Positions 1 to 8,219 of a stretch of 64,000 nucleotides of DNA are shown here, one piece after another; the stretch's first letter is position 1; each line of letters begins with the position of its first letter. A program made the translations under genes and the position numbers. The DNA is from DATAAZ01 sp036259875. GTDB lineage: Bacteria > Actinomycetota > Thermoleophilia > Gaiellales > Gaiellaceae. The notes below the pieces were generated by a model. The model searched no databases. It saw only the letters and a program-made list of their open reading frames with translations, and was not told the origin of the DNA. The DNA is taken from the NCBI GenBank assembly GCA_036259875.1, contig DATAAZ010000012.1, positions 82,810-146,809 of the forward strand, given 5' to 3'.

Positions 1-445
1 CCGGATCGCCCTCCCAGCCCGGGACGGCCGGGATGAGGAAGAGCAGTGCGGCGAGCGCGATCAGCGTGAACGAGGTCAGGCTCGACTCGCGGTCGATCTG
101 GCCGCGACCGCCGAAGAGAAGCGAGAACCCGAGGACGAGGAGGAGGTTCCCGATAACGCTCCCTGTGAGCGAGCCCCGCACGACCTCGGTCAGCCCGTCG
201 CTGACTGCGATGAGCGCAATGATCAGCTCGGGCGCGTTTCCAAACGTCGCGTTCAGGAACCCCCCGATCCCTGGCCCCGTGTGGTGGGCGGCGTGCTCGG
301 TCGCTTCGCCGATCAGCCAGGCGAGCGGGATGAGCGCGGCTGCGGCGAGAACGAAAAGCTGCGTTCCCCCGAGGCCCGTGAACTGATCCAGGACGACCGT
401 GATCGGCCCGAGGACGAGCAGCGCGAAGAGGGCTTTGCGGACCAA
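1..445 (-). CDS. Ca2+/H+ antiporter, CAX family (3' part missing)
   Basis: Integral membrane cation/proton exchanger of the CaCA superfamily; it would export Ca2+ against H+. The gene runs off the left edge, so only about 148 N-terminal residues are visible. They contain a first hydrophobic segment, then the alpha-1 repeat signature TFGNAPEL (about residues 67-74) and SLTGSVIGNLLLVLG, which are diagnostic for CAX proteins. An in-frame stop lies just upstream, and TTG at 445 is the only start that keeps the first membrane helix, so the start is fairly secure though non-ATG. The divergent HAD gene starts 27 bp away. Family call is firm; ion specificity is inferred. Confidence 0.85.
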   Translation of the reverse strand, partial: MVRKALFALLVLGPITVVLDQFTGLGGTQLFVLAAAALIPLAWLIGEATEHAAHHTGPGIGGFLNATFGNAPELIIALIAVSDGLTEVVRGSLTGSVIGNLLLVLGFSLLFGGRGQIDRESSLTSFTLIALAALLFLIPAVPGWEGDP

Positions 446-472
446 GACCGCGGCACCCTACCCTCTGATCTC

Positions 473-1198
473 GTGCCGGAAGCGGTCCTGTTCGACTGGG
501 GCGACACCCTTTTCCACTTCGCCTACGACGAAGCGCTCCTCGAGGCCGGCTGGGCCGCCGGGCTCACGGCCGTCGGCCGCGACGACCTTCCGCCGCCCGA
601 CGAGACTGCGGCCCGATTCCGCGAGCGCTATCTCCCGCTTCTCTGGGAACCGGACTCGCTCGAGGAGGTCGAGTACGCGGGGATGATCCGCGAGCTTCTC
701 GGCGAGTTCGGCATCCGGGTGAGCGACACGGAGGTCGACCGCTTCCTCGCCGCCGAGCACGCGGCCTGGGAACCGGCGCTCCAGAACGGGACGACGGGGC
801 ACGCGCTCCTCGACTCGCTCCGGGATCGCGGGCTCAAGCTCGGTCTCGTCTCGAACGCGAAGGACCCGGGCTGGCTTCTGCACGACGACCTCGCGCGGAT
901 GGGGCTCGCCCAGCGGCTCGACGTGGCCGTCTTCTCCTCCGAGGTCGGGAAGCGAAAGCCGCACCCGCTGATCTTCGAGACGGCGCTCCGGCGGCTCGGG
1001 GTCGACCCGGCGGAGACCGTCTTCGTGGGGGACAGCCGCTACGCGGACATGCTGGGCGCGAAGCGGCTCGGGATGACGACGGTGCAGGCGCTCTGGTTCC
1101 GGGCGGACGACGACGAGCGAGGCGCCGAACCCGACCACGAGGCGTTCACGCCGGTCGACGTCCTGAACGTCGTCCGCCGACTGCTTGGCGAGACGTAG
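473..1198 (+). CDS. HAD superfamily hydrolase (HAD-IA phosphatase type)
   Basis: Predicted cytosolic phosphatase of 241 residues. Four HAD motifs are visible: motif I DWGDT near residue 9 with the nucleophilic Asp, motif II VSNA, motif III Lys in GKRKPHP, and motif IV VGDSRYAD with acidic metal ligands. A helical cap lies between motifs I and II, as in HAD-IA enzymes (phosphoglycolate phosphatase and haloacid dehalogenase relatives). The reading frame is open further upstream, but the GTG at 473 places motif I at the usual distance from the N-terminus and clears the divergent antiporter. Substrate cannot be told from sequence. Confidence 0.85.
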   Translation: MPEAVLFDWGDTLFHFAYDEALLEAGWAAGLTAVGRDDLPPPDETAARFRERYLPLLWEPDSLEEVEYAGMIRELLGEFGIRVSDTEVDRFLAAEHAAWEPALQNGTTGHALLDSLRDRGLKLGLVSNAKDPGWLLHDDLARMGLAQRLDVAVFSSEVGKRKPHPLIFETALRRLGVDPAETVFVGDSRYADMLGAKRLGMTTVQALWFRADDDERGAEPDHEAFTPVDVLNVVRRLLGET

Positions 1199-1200
1199 GC

Positions 1201-1228
1201 GGTCCGCCGAGCCGGGGGTCGGCGGACC
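1201..1228. terminator. Strong hairpin after the HAD gene
   Basis: A perfect 10-bp inverted repeat (GGTCCGCCGA / TCGGCGGACC) with an 8-nt loop begins 2 bp after the HAD stop codon. There is no T-run behind it, so it is a terminator-like or 3'-protecting hairpin rather than a textbook intrinsic terminator. Confidence 0.55.
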
Positions 1229-1439
1229 CCGTGCGGAGCGCGCCGGACTCGCGTGAACCCCCGGTCACCCCCGCTGGGGTCCCCCTCGCGGTTCAGCGTA
1301 CTGGGAACGAGTGCGCAGGTGGCGCGTGAAATGTGTCAAGTTCGACAACAGATCGAACGGAACGATGCCGCCGCCTACATCGTTCCAGGACGCGTGTCAA
1401 GTCTTGCGGGCCACCCTGGTTTTCCCCACAATCCACACG

Positions 1440-1859
1440 GTGCAACGGCGCCTCAGAGTCGTCACGGAGCTTCCCCTCCGGCCCCAGGACGAGACCGAGT
1501 GCCGGCGCTGCGACGTCCACTGCGACAAGGTCGTCTACCCGGCCGCATGCGTGGAGGGGGCCTGTCCGTTCCTGTACGCCTTCGAGGAGCACGGCCGCAC
1601 GTACGTCGGGTGCATGCAGAAGATCTACGACGTCGAGATCGACCTGGAGCTCCTCGAGGAGGCGCAGGGCGCGAAGATCGGGTTCGGCGCCGTGAAGGCG
1701 GTCCGCCAGCCGCTTCCGATGTGCAGGGCCGAGGTGTCGAGCTGCTACGAGAACCGGACCGACGAGCTTGGCTGCGTGAACCCCGAGTTCTTCGAACTTC
1801 CACAGGGCCAACCCTCGTTCCGCGTCGTCGCGCGCGCCGACCGCGACAACCGCGGGTAG
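1440..1859 (+). CDS. Conserved Cys-rich hypothetical protein
   Basis: A 139-residue protein with a dense cysteine cluster in its first half: CRRCDVHC, then CVEGACPF, then a later VGCMQ, and further Cys residues at PMC, SCYE and LGCVN. The spacing suggests metal binding (zinc or an iron-sulfur site), but no named domain is recognised. The rest is mildly acidic with no membrane segment, so it is probably cytosolic. Start is uncertain: the frame stays open to a GTG at 1311 and has an ATG at 1365; GTG 1440 is chosen because the residues before it look non-coding in composition. It is convergent with endonuclease IV. No function is assigned. Confidence 0.65.
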   Translation: MQRRLRVVTELPLRPQDETECRRCDVHCDKVVYPAACVEGACPFLYAFEEHGRTYVGCMQKIYDVEIDLELLEEAQGAKIGFGAVKAVRQPLPMCRAEVSSCYENRTDELGCVNPEFFELPQGQPSFRVVARADRDNRG

Positions 1860-1906
1860 ACCTCACCTCCCGCGCGCAGCCAGAGCACCGCTCCCGACGC
1901 CCACGT

Positions 1907-2830
1907 TCACGATGCGCGGGCCTTGCGCGTCCGTCCGCCTCGACCGACCCGTCGACGCGTTCCTCGACTCGCGCGGTCGGCCTCGAGAGCGCGGGCGTGT
2001 AGGTCCTTCAGCTTTCGCACCTCGTCGGCGTCCGGGCCCTTGCCGTCCTTGCCCGGGACCTCGAGGACCGCAGGGAGGCCCTGGAAGCGCGGGCGCGAGA
2101 GGAAGACTCCGAGCCGCTCGCCGAGGGCGCCCTCGCCGATGTTCTCGTGCCGGTCGCGGTTCGAGCCGAGCCCGTCGCGCGCGTCGTTCACGTGCAGGGC
2201 GCGCAGCCGATCGAGGCCGATCCGCTCGTCGAGTTCGTCGATCGTCGCGTCGAGCGCGGCGGCGCCCGTCACATCGACGCCCGACACCCAGAGGTGGCAC
2301 GAGTCCAGGCAGACGCCGAGGCGCGCGTGGCGCCCGAGGCGATCGACGAGCACCGCGAGCTCCTCGATGGAGCGCCCGATCGTGCCCCCGGCTCCGGCCG
2401 AGTTCTCGAGGAGGAGCCAGGTCGTCTCCGAGCAGCGTTCGAGCGTCCGCTCGAGCGCGGGCAGGGCGCGCTCGAGTCCCGCCTCGAGCCCGGCGCCGAG
2501 GTGCGACCCGACGTGGACGACGACGCCGTCAGCGTCGATCCCGCACGCGACCTCCATCGTCGCATCGAGCGCGGTGACGCTCTTCCGATAGATCTCGTCG
2601 TCCGGGGACGCGAGGTTGACGAGGTAGACCGCGTGACAGAGGACGCCGTCGATCCCCGCCTCCGCGCGGCGCTCCTTGAAGCGCTCGAACGTCGCCGGGT
2701 CGTGGTTCGTCGGCCGCCACGCGCGCGGGCTCTGCGTGAAGACCTGGACGGAATCGCCTCCGATCGCCTCGATCCGGTCGATCGCCGTATGGATCCCGCC
2801 CGCGGTCGACACGTGGGCGCCGAGCAGCAC
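1907..2830 (-). CDS. nfo: Endonuclease IV (deoxyribonuclease IV)
   Basis: AP endonuclease of base-excision repair; cleaves 5' of abasic sites using three zinc ions in a TIM barrel. All nine metal ligands of the family can be matched: His66, His106 (VVHVGSH), Glu142 (LLENSAG), Asp176 and His179 (CLDSCHLW), His213 (LHVND), Asp226 and His228 (DRHENIGEG) and Glu257 (LEVPG). Length 307 is about 25 residues more than the usual size because of a basic C-terminal tail rich in Arg. GTG start at 2830; the divergent gltX starts 17 bp away, so the two share a very short promoter region. Confidence 0.95.
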   Translation of the reverse strand: MLLGAHVSTAGGIHTAIDRIEAIGGDSVQVFTQSPRAWRPTNHDPATFERFKERRAEAGIDGVLCHAVYLVNLASPDDEIYRKSVTALDATMEVACGIDADGVVVHVGSHLGAGLEAGLERALPALERTLERCSETTWLLLENSAGAGGTIGRSIEELAVLVDRLGRHARLGVCLDSCHLWVSGVDVTGAAALDATIDELDERIGLDRLRALHVNDARDGLGSNRDRHENIGEGALGERLGVFLSRPRFQGLPAVLEVPGKDGKGPDADEVRKLKDLHARALEADRASRGTRRRVGRGGRTRKARAS

Positions 2831-2847
2831 CGAGATACCCTAGCCGC

Positions 2848-4110
2848 GTGTCCGTCCGTGTCCGCTTTGCGCCTAGTCCGACCGGGCTGCTCCACATCGG
2901 AGGCGTCCGCACGGCGCTCTTCAACTGGCTCTTCGCGCGGCACGAGGGGGGCGAGTTCCTGCTCCGGATCGAGAACACGGACCGGAGCCGTGAGGTCGAG
3001 GAGTCCGTCGACCAGATCCAGCGCTCGCTTCGGTGGCTCGGGCTCGACTGGGACCGCCCGGTCGGCTTCCAGCTCGACCGCCTGGAGCGTCACCAGGAGG
3101 TCGCCCAGGCGCTGCTCGCGCGGGGCGATGCGTACGAGGACGCGGGCGCGATCCGGTTTCGCATGCCCGACGAGGGCGCGACGGGCTGGGACGACGCGAT
3201 CCGCGGCCGAATCGAGTTTCCGAACGAGCGGCTCGAGGACGTCGTCCTGCTCCGCTCCGACGGGCGGCCGACCTACAACTTCGCCTCGCCCGTCGACGAC
3301 ATGGACGACGGGATCACGCACGTCGTCCGCGGTGACGACCACGTCTCGAACACGCCGAAGCAGATCCGTCTGCTCGAGGCGCTCGGCGCGCCGCTCCCAG
3401 CGTACGCGCACGTCCCGAACGTGCTCGGCGAGGACGGGCGCAAGCTCTCGAAGCGTCACGGCGCCGTCTCGCTCGAGGAGTTCCGAGCCGCCGGCTACGT
3501 GCCCGAGGCGCTCATGAACTACCTCGCCCTACTCGGCTGGAGCCTCGACGAGAAGACGACGATCATCCCGCCCGACGAGCTCGTCCGGCACTTCCGGCTC
3601 GAGCGCGTGGGGGCGAGCCCGGCGACGTTCGACTACCGCAAGCTCGAGTGGATGAACGGCGTCTACCTGCGCGAACTGACAACCGACGAGTACGCCGAGC
3701 GGCTGCTCGCCTACCTGCGCGAAACCGGCTTCGACGGCGACGCGGCGACGGTTCGCGCCGCCGTCCCGCTCGTCCAGGAGAAGATCGGGACCTTCGGCGA
3801 GTTCCCACGCTTCGCCGGCTTCCTGTTCGACCGCGTCGAGCCGGACCCCGCCTTGCTGGACGGGTCCTCGCCTCTTCTCACGGAGGCGCGCGAGACGCTC
3901 GCGGCCGTCGAGCCGTTCACGGCGGCGCGGATCGAGGCCGCCCTGCGCACCCTCGCGGAGCGCCGCGGGTTGAAGCCGCGGCAGGCGTTCCAGCCCATCC
4001 GCGTCGCCGTGACGGGCTCGACGGTGTCGCCGGGCCTCTTCGAGTCGATCGAGCTCCTCGGCCGCGAAGAGACGCTTGCCCGCCTCAGTTCCGCGACTGA
4101 ACCTGGGTGA
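2848..4110 (+). CDS. gltX: Glutamyl-tRNA synthetase
   Basis: Class I aminoacyl-tRNA synthetase that charges tRNA-Glu (and possibly tRNA-Gln in organisms using the amidotransferase route). The nucleotide-binding HIGH-type motif appears as PSPTGLLHIGG at residues 10-18, and the second signature KLSKRHG lies mid-protein, followed by the helical anticodon-binding region. At 420 residues it is shorter than the common 465-490, with a compact C-terminal domain, but the end (LLGREETLARL) matches the natural end of the family, so it does not look truncated. GTG start. Its 3' end overlaps a convergent 56-codon gene by 26 bp. Confidence 0.95.
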   Translation: MSVRVRFAPSPTGLLHIGGVRTALFNWLFARHEGGEFLLRIENTDRSREVEESVDQIQRSLRWLGLDWDRPVGFQLDRLERHQEVAQALLARGDAYEDAGAIRFRMPDEGATGWDDAIRGRIEFPNERLEDVVLLRSDGRPTYNFASPVDDMDDGITHVVRGDDHVSNTPKQIRLLEALGAPLPAYAHVPNVLGEDGRKLSKRHGAVSLEEFRAAGYVPEALMNYLALLGWSLDEKTTIIPPDELVRHFRLERVGASPATFDYRKLEWMNGVYLRELTTDEYAERLLAYLRETGFDGDAATVRAAVPLVQEKIGTFGEFPRFAGFLFDRVEPDPALLDGSSPLLTEARETLAAVEPFTAARIEAALRTLAERRGLKPRQAFQPIRVAVTGSTVSPGLFESIELLGREETLARLSSATEPG

Positions 4111-4255
4111 CGCCGCGCTTCGCGAGATAGCGGTCGAGTGCGGCCTGGAAGGCGCGCCAGGACCGGCGGCGGGCGTCCGCGGTCGGTCGAGGCAAGCGGG
4201 CCTGCAGCGCGGTCCGCAGGAGAACCGTCACGTCGTCCCTCTCGTCGATGGTCAT
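4085..4255 (-). CDS. Small basic hypothetical protein (56 aa)
   Basis: An ATG-initiated frame of 56 codons, translating to a protein that begins MTIDERDDVTVLLRT and ends TQVQSRN. It is amphipathic and Arg-rich, compatible with one long helix or a small helical bundle. It lies 54 bp downstream of the membrane protein at 4310-4906 on the same strand and could be its operon partner. A purine run GGGGGAA abuts the ATG. It overlaps the 3' end of gltX antisense. No homolog is recognised; the coding call rests on position, start context and plausible composition. Confidence 0.45.
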   Translation of the reverse strand: MTIDERDDVTVLLRTALQARLPRPTADARRRSWRAFQAALDRYLAKRGVTQVQSRN

Positions 4256-4309
4256 TTCCCCCGGGTGGTGTCCGTTTCCAGGAGGTAAACGTCCCGGCGG
4301 GAGGCCGGG

Positions 4310-4906
4310 TTACGGTCGAAAGAGGATGAACCCGCCCGCGAAGAGCGCGAGCCCGGCCGCCCACAGCGGCCACGCCGCGAGAACCGCGCCGGCGGTGAAG
4401 AGGAGCGCTCCCAGGAGGACGAGCCCGGTGGCCGCGAACGCCGACAGCGATGTCCGCGGCTCGCGCTGGGGCGGGGCGGGGGGCACCGGTTCCCCGTCGC
4501 GGAGCTCGAGCGGGTAGCGCTCCAGCGCGCGCAGGCGGGCAAGGCGGACGCGGAAGAGCGCGCCGCGCCACTCGGGGAGGAGGCGCTCGACCGCGTCCTC
4601 GTCGCCGTCGTCGATCGCGCCGGCCACCTGCGAGGTCGCGTCGCGCGCGTGCGCGAGCGCCGCGATGAGCTCCGCGTGCACCCCCTCCGCACCGGCCGGC
4701 GGGCGAATCCCGAGCGCGAGCTCCGCGCCCGCGTGGAGGCTGTACTGGAGCGACGGAAGCTCGTCGGCGGCGTCGAGCGCGATTCGCTCCGCGGGCGCCT
4801 CGGCGACACGCTCCAGGCGGGCGAGCGCCGTTCCGAGGCGCTGCCACAGATCAGCAACGGCCGACGCGTAGTGGTGCCGGTCGCCGGTGCGGACGGCCCG
4901 CTCCAT
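4310..4906 (-). CDS. Hypothetical protein with C-terminal membrane hairpin
   Basis: A 198-residue protein. The first ~120 residues are helical and acidic/Arg-rich with no recognised domain. After a Pro-rich linker come two hydrophobic segments (about residues 150-195, LSAFAATGLVLLGALLF and the following one) ending in FRP, typical of a two-helix C-terminal membrane anchor with the soluble part in the cytoplasm. The frame is open upstream, but Met at 4906 follows a stretch that overlaps the divergent receiver gene's leader and gives the best start. Function unknown. Confidence 0.65.
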   Translation of the reverse strand: MERAVRTGDRHHYASAVADLWQRLGTALARLERVAEAPAERIALDAADELPSLQYSLHAGAELALGIRPPAGAEGVHAELIAALAHARDATSQVAGAIDDGDEDAVERLLPEWRGALFRVRLARLRALERYPLELRDGEPVPPAPPQREPRTSLSAFAATGLVLLGALLFTAGAVLAAWPLWAAGLALFAGGFILFRP

Positions 4907-4940
4907 CCTTTGCGGATGATACCCCGGTACACTCGCCGCG

Positions 4941-5306
4941 ATGGATGTTGCGGAGCAGGGCGCCGTCCTCGTCGCGGACGACGACGCGCCGCTCAGACTT
5001 CTCTGCCGCGTCAACCTCGAGCTCGAGGGTTACCGCGTCTACGAGGCGACGAATGCGGCCGACGTGGAGCGGGTGCTCGCCGAGGAAGACGTCGACGCGC
5101 TCCTCCTCGACGTGCGCCTCGGCGAGGACGACGGACTCGCCCTCGCCCGCAGCCTCCGCTCGACGCGTCCGGAGCTCCCCATCGCCCTCTTCACCGGGAG
5201 CGTCGACCGGGTTGACTCGTGGAGCGACCTCGCAGAGGGCTACCTGCCGAAGCCGTTCAGCTTGGACGATCTGGTCGCGACGGTACGGCGGCTGGCTCCC
5301 CCGTAG
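4941..5306 (+). CDS. Single-domain response regulator (receiver)
   Basis: A 121-residue stand-alone CheY-like receiver. Acidic pair Asp13-Asp14, phospho-acceptor Asp57 (LLLDVRL), Thr85 (LFTGS) and Lys104 (LPKPF) are all present, so it should be phosphorylatable. There is no output domain, so it must act through protein contacts or as a phosphorelay intermediate. No histidine kinase is encoded nearby. It is divergent from the membrane protein at 4310-4906 (34 bp gap) and its last 50 bp overlap the convergent UPF0104 gene. Confidence 0.9.
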   Translation: MDVAEQGAVLVADDDAPLRLLCRVNLELEGYRVYEATNAADVERVLAEEDVDALLLDVRLGEDDGLALARSLRSTRPELPIALFTGSVDRVDSWSDLAEGYLPKPFSLDDLVATVRRLAPP

Positions 5307-6243
5307 CAACGCCGCGCTCGCGGCGCACGTGCTCGCGCCAGCGGATCGTGCCGAGCATGAGCGCGATCGCGGCGAACCCGACGCCGACGTTGACGACGAC
5401 CGTCGCGAGCTGCATTCCGACGCTGAAGCTGAGGACGGCGCTCTTCGAGGCCCACCCGGCGAGCGCGAAGACGAGCACCGCCTGCTGCGTTCCAGCACCG
5501 CCCGGCGTGAAGGGGAGCGTGGTCGCGAGCCCGCCGACGACGAGCACGGCCAGCACCGTGTCGAACGTGGCGGGGATGTGGAACGCCTCGAGAAAGAAGA
5601 AGACGGAGGCGACGCGGAAGATCCAAGAGAGCGCCTGCCAGGAGACGACCTGGGTCGCGAACGTCCGGCGGTCGCCAAGGATAATGAATCCGCGCATTAC
5701 CTTCTCCTTGAAAGCGACGACGTGTCGCGAGGCCCAGGCCACGCCCAGGATCGCGGCCGCGAGAAGGATCGAGAGGAGGACGGCTGCGAGCCGAGGGTGC
5801 TCGACCGCAAACGACCAGTCGAACGCCGGCAGGGCGGGCAGGTCCGGAAGCCCGGGCAGGAGGCCCATCTGGAGCGCGAGGAGGAAGAGCAGCGACGCGA
5901 CGACGAAGTCGAAGAGCGTCTCGACGACGAGCGTCGAGCCGAGCGTGGGGTAGGACGACCCGTCGATCCGGTGACGCGCGAGGTAGAGCTTCACGAGGTC
6001 GCCGCCGCGGGCAGGCGTGATCGCGTTCACGCCGACGCCGGCGAAATACGCGCCGAAGACGCCTCGGAAGGGGACACGCGCCTGCGGATACGCGGCGCGG
6101 AGGATGTTCTGCCAGCCGCGCACGCGCGCGACGAGGCGCAGCAGGTGGAAGAGGATCGCCGCCGCGAGCGCGCCCCAGCTGACGGCGGCGAGGTGGCGAG
6201 CGAACGCCTCGAACGCGTCGAGGAAGGCGCGGACGTCGTCCAT
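5257..6243 (-). CDS. UPF0104 / LPG synthase-like flippase-domain membrane protein
   Basis: A 328-residue polytopic membrane protein with the lysylphosphatidylglycerol synthase transmembrane-region fold (UPF0104, YbhN-like). Recognisable family elements are GVGVNAITPARGGDLVK near residue 65-80 and the late TTLPFTPGGAGTQQA, and about eight hydrophobic segments. There is no C-terminal aminoacyl-transferase domain, so it is the flippase-like part only, with an unknown lipid substrate. Met at 6243 is chosen because upstream sequence is not hydrophobic or family-like. Convergent 50-bp overlap with the receiver gene. Confidence 0.8.
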   Translation of the reverse strand: MDDVRAFLDAFEAFARHLAAVSWGALAAAILFHLLRLVARVRGWQNILRAAYPQARVPFRGVFGAYFAGVGVNAITPARGGDLVKLYLARHRIDGSSYPTLGSTLVVETLFDFVVASLLFLLALQMGLLPGLPDLPALPAFDWSFAVEHPRLAAVLLSILLAAAILGVAWASRHVVAFKEKVMRGFIILGDRRTFATQVVSWQALSWIFRVASVFFFLEAFHIPATFDTVLAVLVVGGLATTLPFTPGGAGTQQAVLVFALAGWASKSAVLSFSVGMQLATVVVNVGVGFAAIALMLGTIRWREHVRRERGVATGEPAAVPSRPDRPS

Positions 6244-6298
6244 TCGTTTGACGATACTCCCGGCGCTGCGGCGGCCGCTACGGACGTTGACGGCAGAA

Positions 6299-7417
6299 TC
6301 AGGCGGCGAGCAACCGGACGTCCAGTGTCTCGGCGTCCGAGACGAGAAAGCGGATGAGCCGGCGAGCTTCCGCCTCGAGCGCGGCGGCGGCGCGCTTCGG
6401 CAGGCGCTCGACCACCGTGACGGCGAGCGTCGCACGGTCACGGCCGCGCTCGAGACGCCAGAGCCCGACGAGGAGGCCGTCGGAGAGGACCGATCCGTGC
6501 ACCCGTCCGGAGATCCGGGACAGGCGAGCCCGGCGCTCGTCGGAGATGAACCGGCTGCGGTCCGCGTGCGATAGGAGGACGTTGTCGTACTCAGGCAGGA
6601 ACCGGGGCGGCGCGGGTGTATCCGGCTCGGGCCGAGGCGCCTCGGGGAGGTCGAAGATCTCGCGGGCGCGCTCGCCGCGGAAGACGCGCAGCCGCGGACG
6701 CAGGCGCTCTACGACCTCGCGGAGGCCCGTCAGGCGCGACCACGTTGCGACGTCGGCGGCGCTTGCCGGGCCGAACGCGGCGAGGTAGCGAAGGACGAGC
6801 TCGTCGATCGACGGCCTCGCTGCGAGCGGCCGGCCGAGCCAGGCGTCGGCCGTCGTCGACCTCGCCTGCGACGTCTCGCCCCACACGCCGCGGGGCGGAA
6901 CCTGGACGAGCGCGAGCAGGTTGCGACAGGCATACGCGAGCGCGGCCGCGTCGTGGCTCGGGAAGCGCTCCGCGAGCGCCGCGCGAAGCTCCGAGCCGCT
7001 GTGCGGCCGCTCGGCGAGGAGCTCGCGAGCGAAGGCGAGCACCGGAGGGAGGTCGATTCCGCGCAGCGCCGGCCCGAACTCCCGATGGCGAGCGAGCTCG
7101 GCGTCGAGGACGGGTTGCACGAGCGGCCGCAGCAGGAGGCAGTCGTCGGCGGTGACGAGGTGGATGGTTGCACGCATGAGCGCGATCCGTACGACCGCCC
7201 GGTCGCGAAGGAGGCGGGCGAGTTCCCCCGGCCGAAACCCCTCGAGCCGTGACCAGAGTGCGAGATACGGGTTGAGCGGCACCTGCGCCTGCAACCCGAC
7301 GAGGTGCTCGACCGCCGCAACGACGTCCGTGTCCGAGCGACGGAGGAGCAGCTGGCGCGCGAGCGTCGCCCGGTTCAGGGCGCGCGACCCGAGGAATTCC
7401 GCAGCCACGCCGCGCAT
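6299..7417 (-). CDS. AlkZ-like (HTH_42) DNA glycosylase candidate
   Basis: A 372-residue winged-helix protein of the HTH_42 (PF06224) family, which includes E. coli AlkX/YcaQ and Streptomyces AlkZ, glycosylases that unhook DNA interstrand crosslinks and bulky N-alkyl adducts. The catalytic QxQ motif of AlkZ-type members is seen in VGLQAQVP (Gln43 and Gln45). Tandem winged-helix regions follow, with GVWGETSQARSTTA and the late LPEYDNVLLSHADR typical of the family. Met at 7417 gives the family's usual N-terminus and leaves 23 bp to the divergent 7441 gene. Family membership is clear; glycosylase activity is inferred. Confidence 0.75.
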   Translation of the reverse strand: MRGVAAEFLGSRALNRATLARQLLLRRSDTDVVAAVEHLVGLQAQVPLNPYLALWSRLEGFRPGELARLLRDRAVVRIALMRATIHLVTADDCLLLRPLVQPVLDAELARHREFGPALRGIDLPPVLAFARELLAERPHSGSELRAALAERFPSHDAAALAYACRNLLALVQVPPRGVWGETSQARSTTADAWLGRPLAARPSIDELVLRYLAAFGPASAADVATWSRLTGLREVVERLRPRLRVFRGERAREIFDLPEAPRPEPDTPAPPRFLPEYDNVLLSHADRSRFISDERRARLSRISGRVHGSVLSDGLLVGLWRLERGRDRATLAVTVVERLPKRAAAALEAEARRLIRFLVSDAETLDVRLLAA

Positions 7418-7440
7418 GATGGGGGAGTAGGCTCCCCGAG

Positions 7441-8199
7441 GTGACCGGCATCCAGGCCGACATCGTCGCCGAGGGCAAGCGCCTGCTCGAGCGGGCGACG
7501 GCGAACGCCCTCCCGCTGCGGCTGCTCGGCGGCGTCGCGATCCGGCTCCGCGCGCCGAACGGGATCCCACCCGCGTTCGAGCGCCGGTACGCCGACCTCG
7601 ACTTCGTCACGGCGAAGGGCGCGTCCGGGAAAGCGCAGGCGTTCTTCCGGGAGGAGGGCTACGAGGCCCACAAGGCGTTCAACGCGCTGAACGGCAACGA
7701 GCGGCTGCTCTTCTTCGACCGCGAGAACGACCGCCAGGTGGACGTGTTCGTCGGCGCCTTCTCGATGTCGCACAAGATCCCGATCGGCGACCGGCTCGAG
7801 CTCGAGCCGGCGACGCTGCCGCTCGCCGAGCTTCTCCTCACGAAGCTCCAGATCGCCGAGGTGAACGAGAAGGACGTGCGAGACGCGCTCGCGATCCTGC
7901 ACGGGCACGCGATCGGCGAGTCCGACGGCGGCGCGCTGAACGCGGCGCGGGTCGCCGAGCTCTGCGCCGCCGACTGGGGACTCTGGCGGACGATCACCGG
8001 GAACCTCGCGACCTGCCGAGAGTACGTCGAGCGCTACGAGATTCCGGCCGACGAGCAGGCGCGCCTTCGCGACCGGGTCGACCAGCTGCTCGAGCGGATC
8101 GAGGGGGAGCCGAAGACACGCGGGTGGAAGCTCCGCGCGCGGATCGGCGAGCGGAAACGCTGGTACGAGACGCCCGAGGAGGTCGGCGGAGGCCCGTAG
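7441..8199 (+). CDS. Nucleotidyltransferase-fold protein (AbiEii-like)
   Basis: A 252-residue protein that looks like a minimal nucleotidyltransferase: LLGGVAI (Gly30-Gly31), then YADLDFVT with Asp52 and Asp54, then a third acidic residue in QVDVFVG (Asp101). This GG...DxD...D layout is the pol-beta-type active site as in AbiEii/MNT proteins. The C-terminal half is helical with many charged residues. No partner antitoxin gene is adjacent, so a toxin role is not supported; it may be a housekeeping paralogue. GTG start at 7441. It is convergent with the amine oxidase gene. Confidence 0.6.
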   Translation: MTGIQADIVAEGKRLLERATANALPLRLLGGVAIRLRAPNGIPPAFERRYADLDFVTAKGASGKAQAFFREEGYEAHKAFNALNGNERLLFFDRENDRQVDVFVGAFSMSHKIPIGDRLELEPATLPLAELLLTKLQIAEVNEKDVRDALAILHGHAIGESDGGALNAARVAELCAADWGLWRTITGNLATCREYVERYEIPADEQARLRDRVDQLLERIEGEPKTRGWKLRARIGERKRWYETPEEVGGGP

Positions 8200-8219
8200 C
8201 GCCGGCCCGTGACCGGCGA

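Noticed and set aside
7441..8199. Toxin-antitoxin (AbiEii) system
   Set aside because: No antitoxin-like gene is adjacent and the protein has no other toxin hallmarks.
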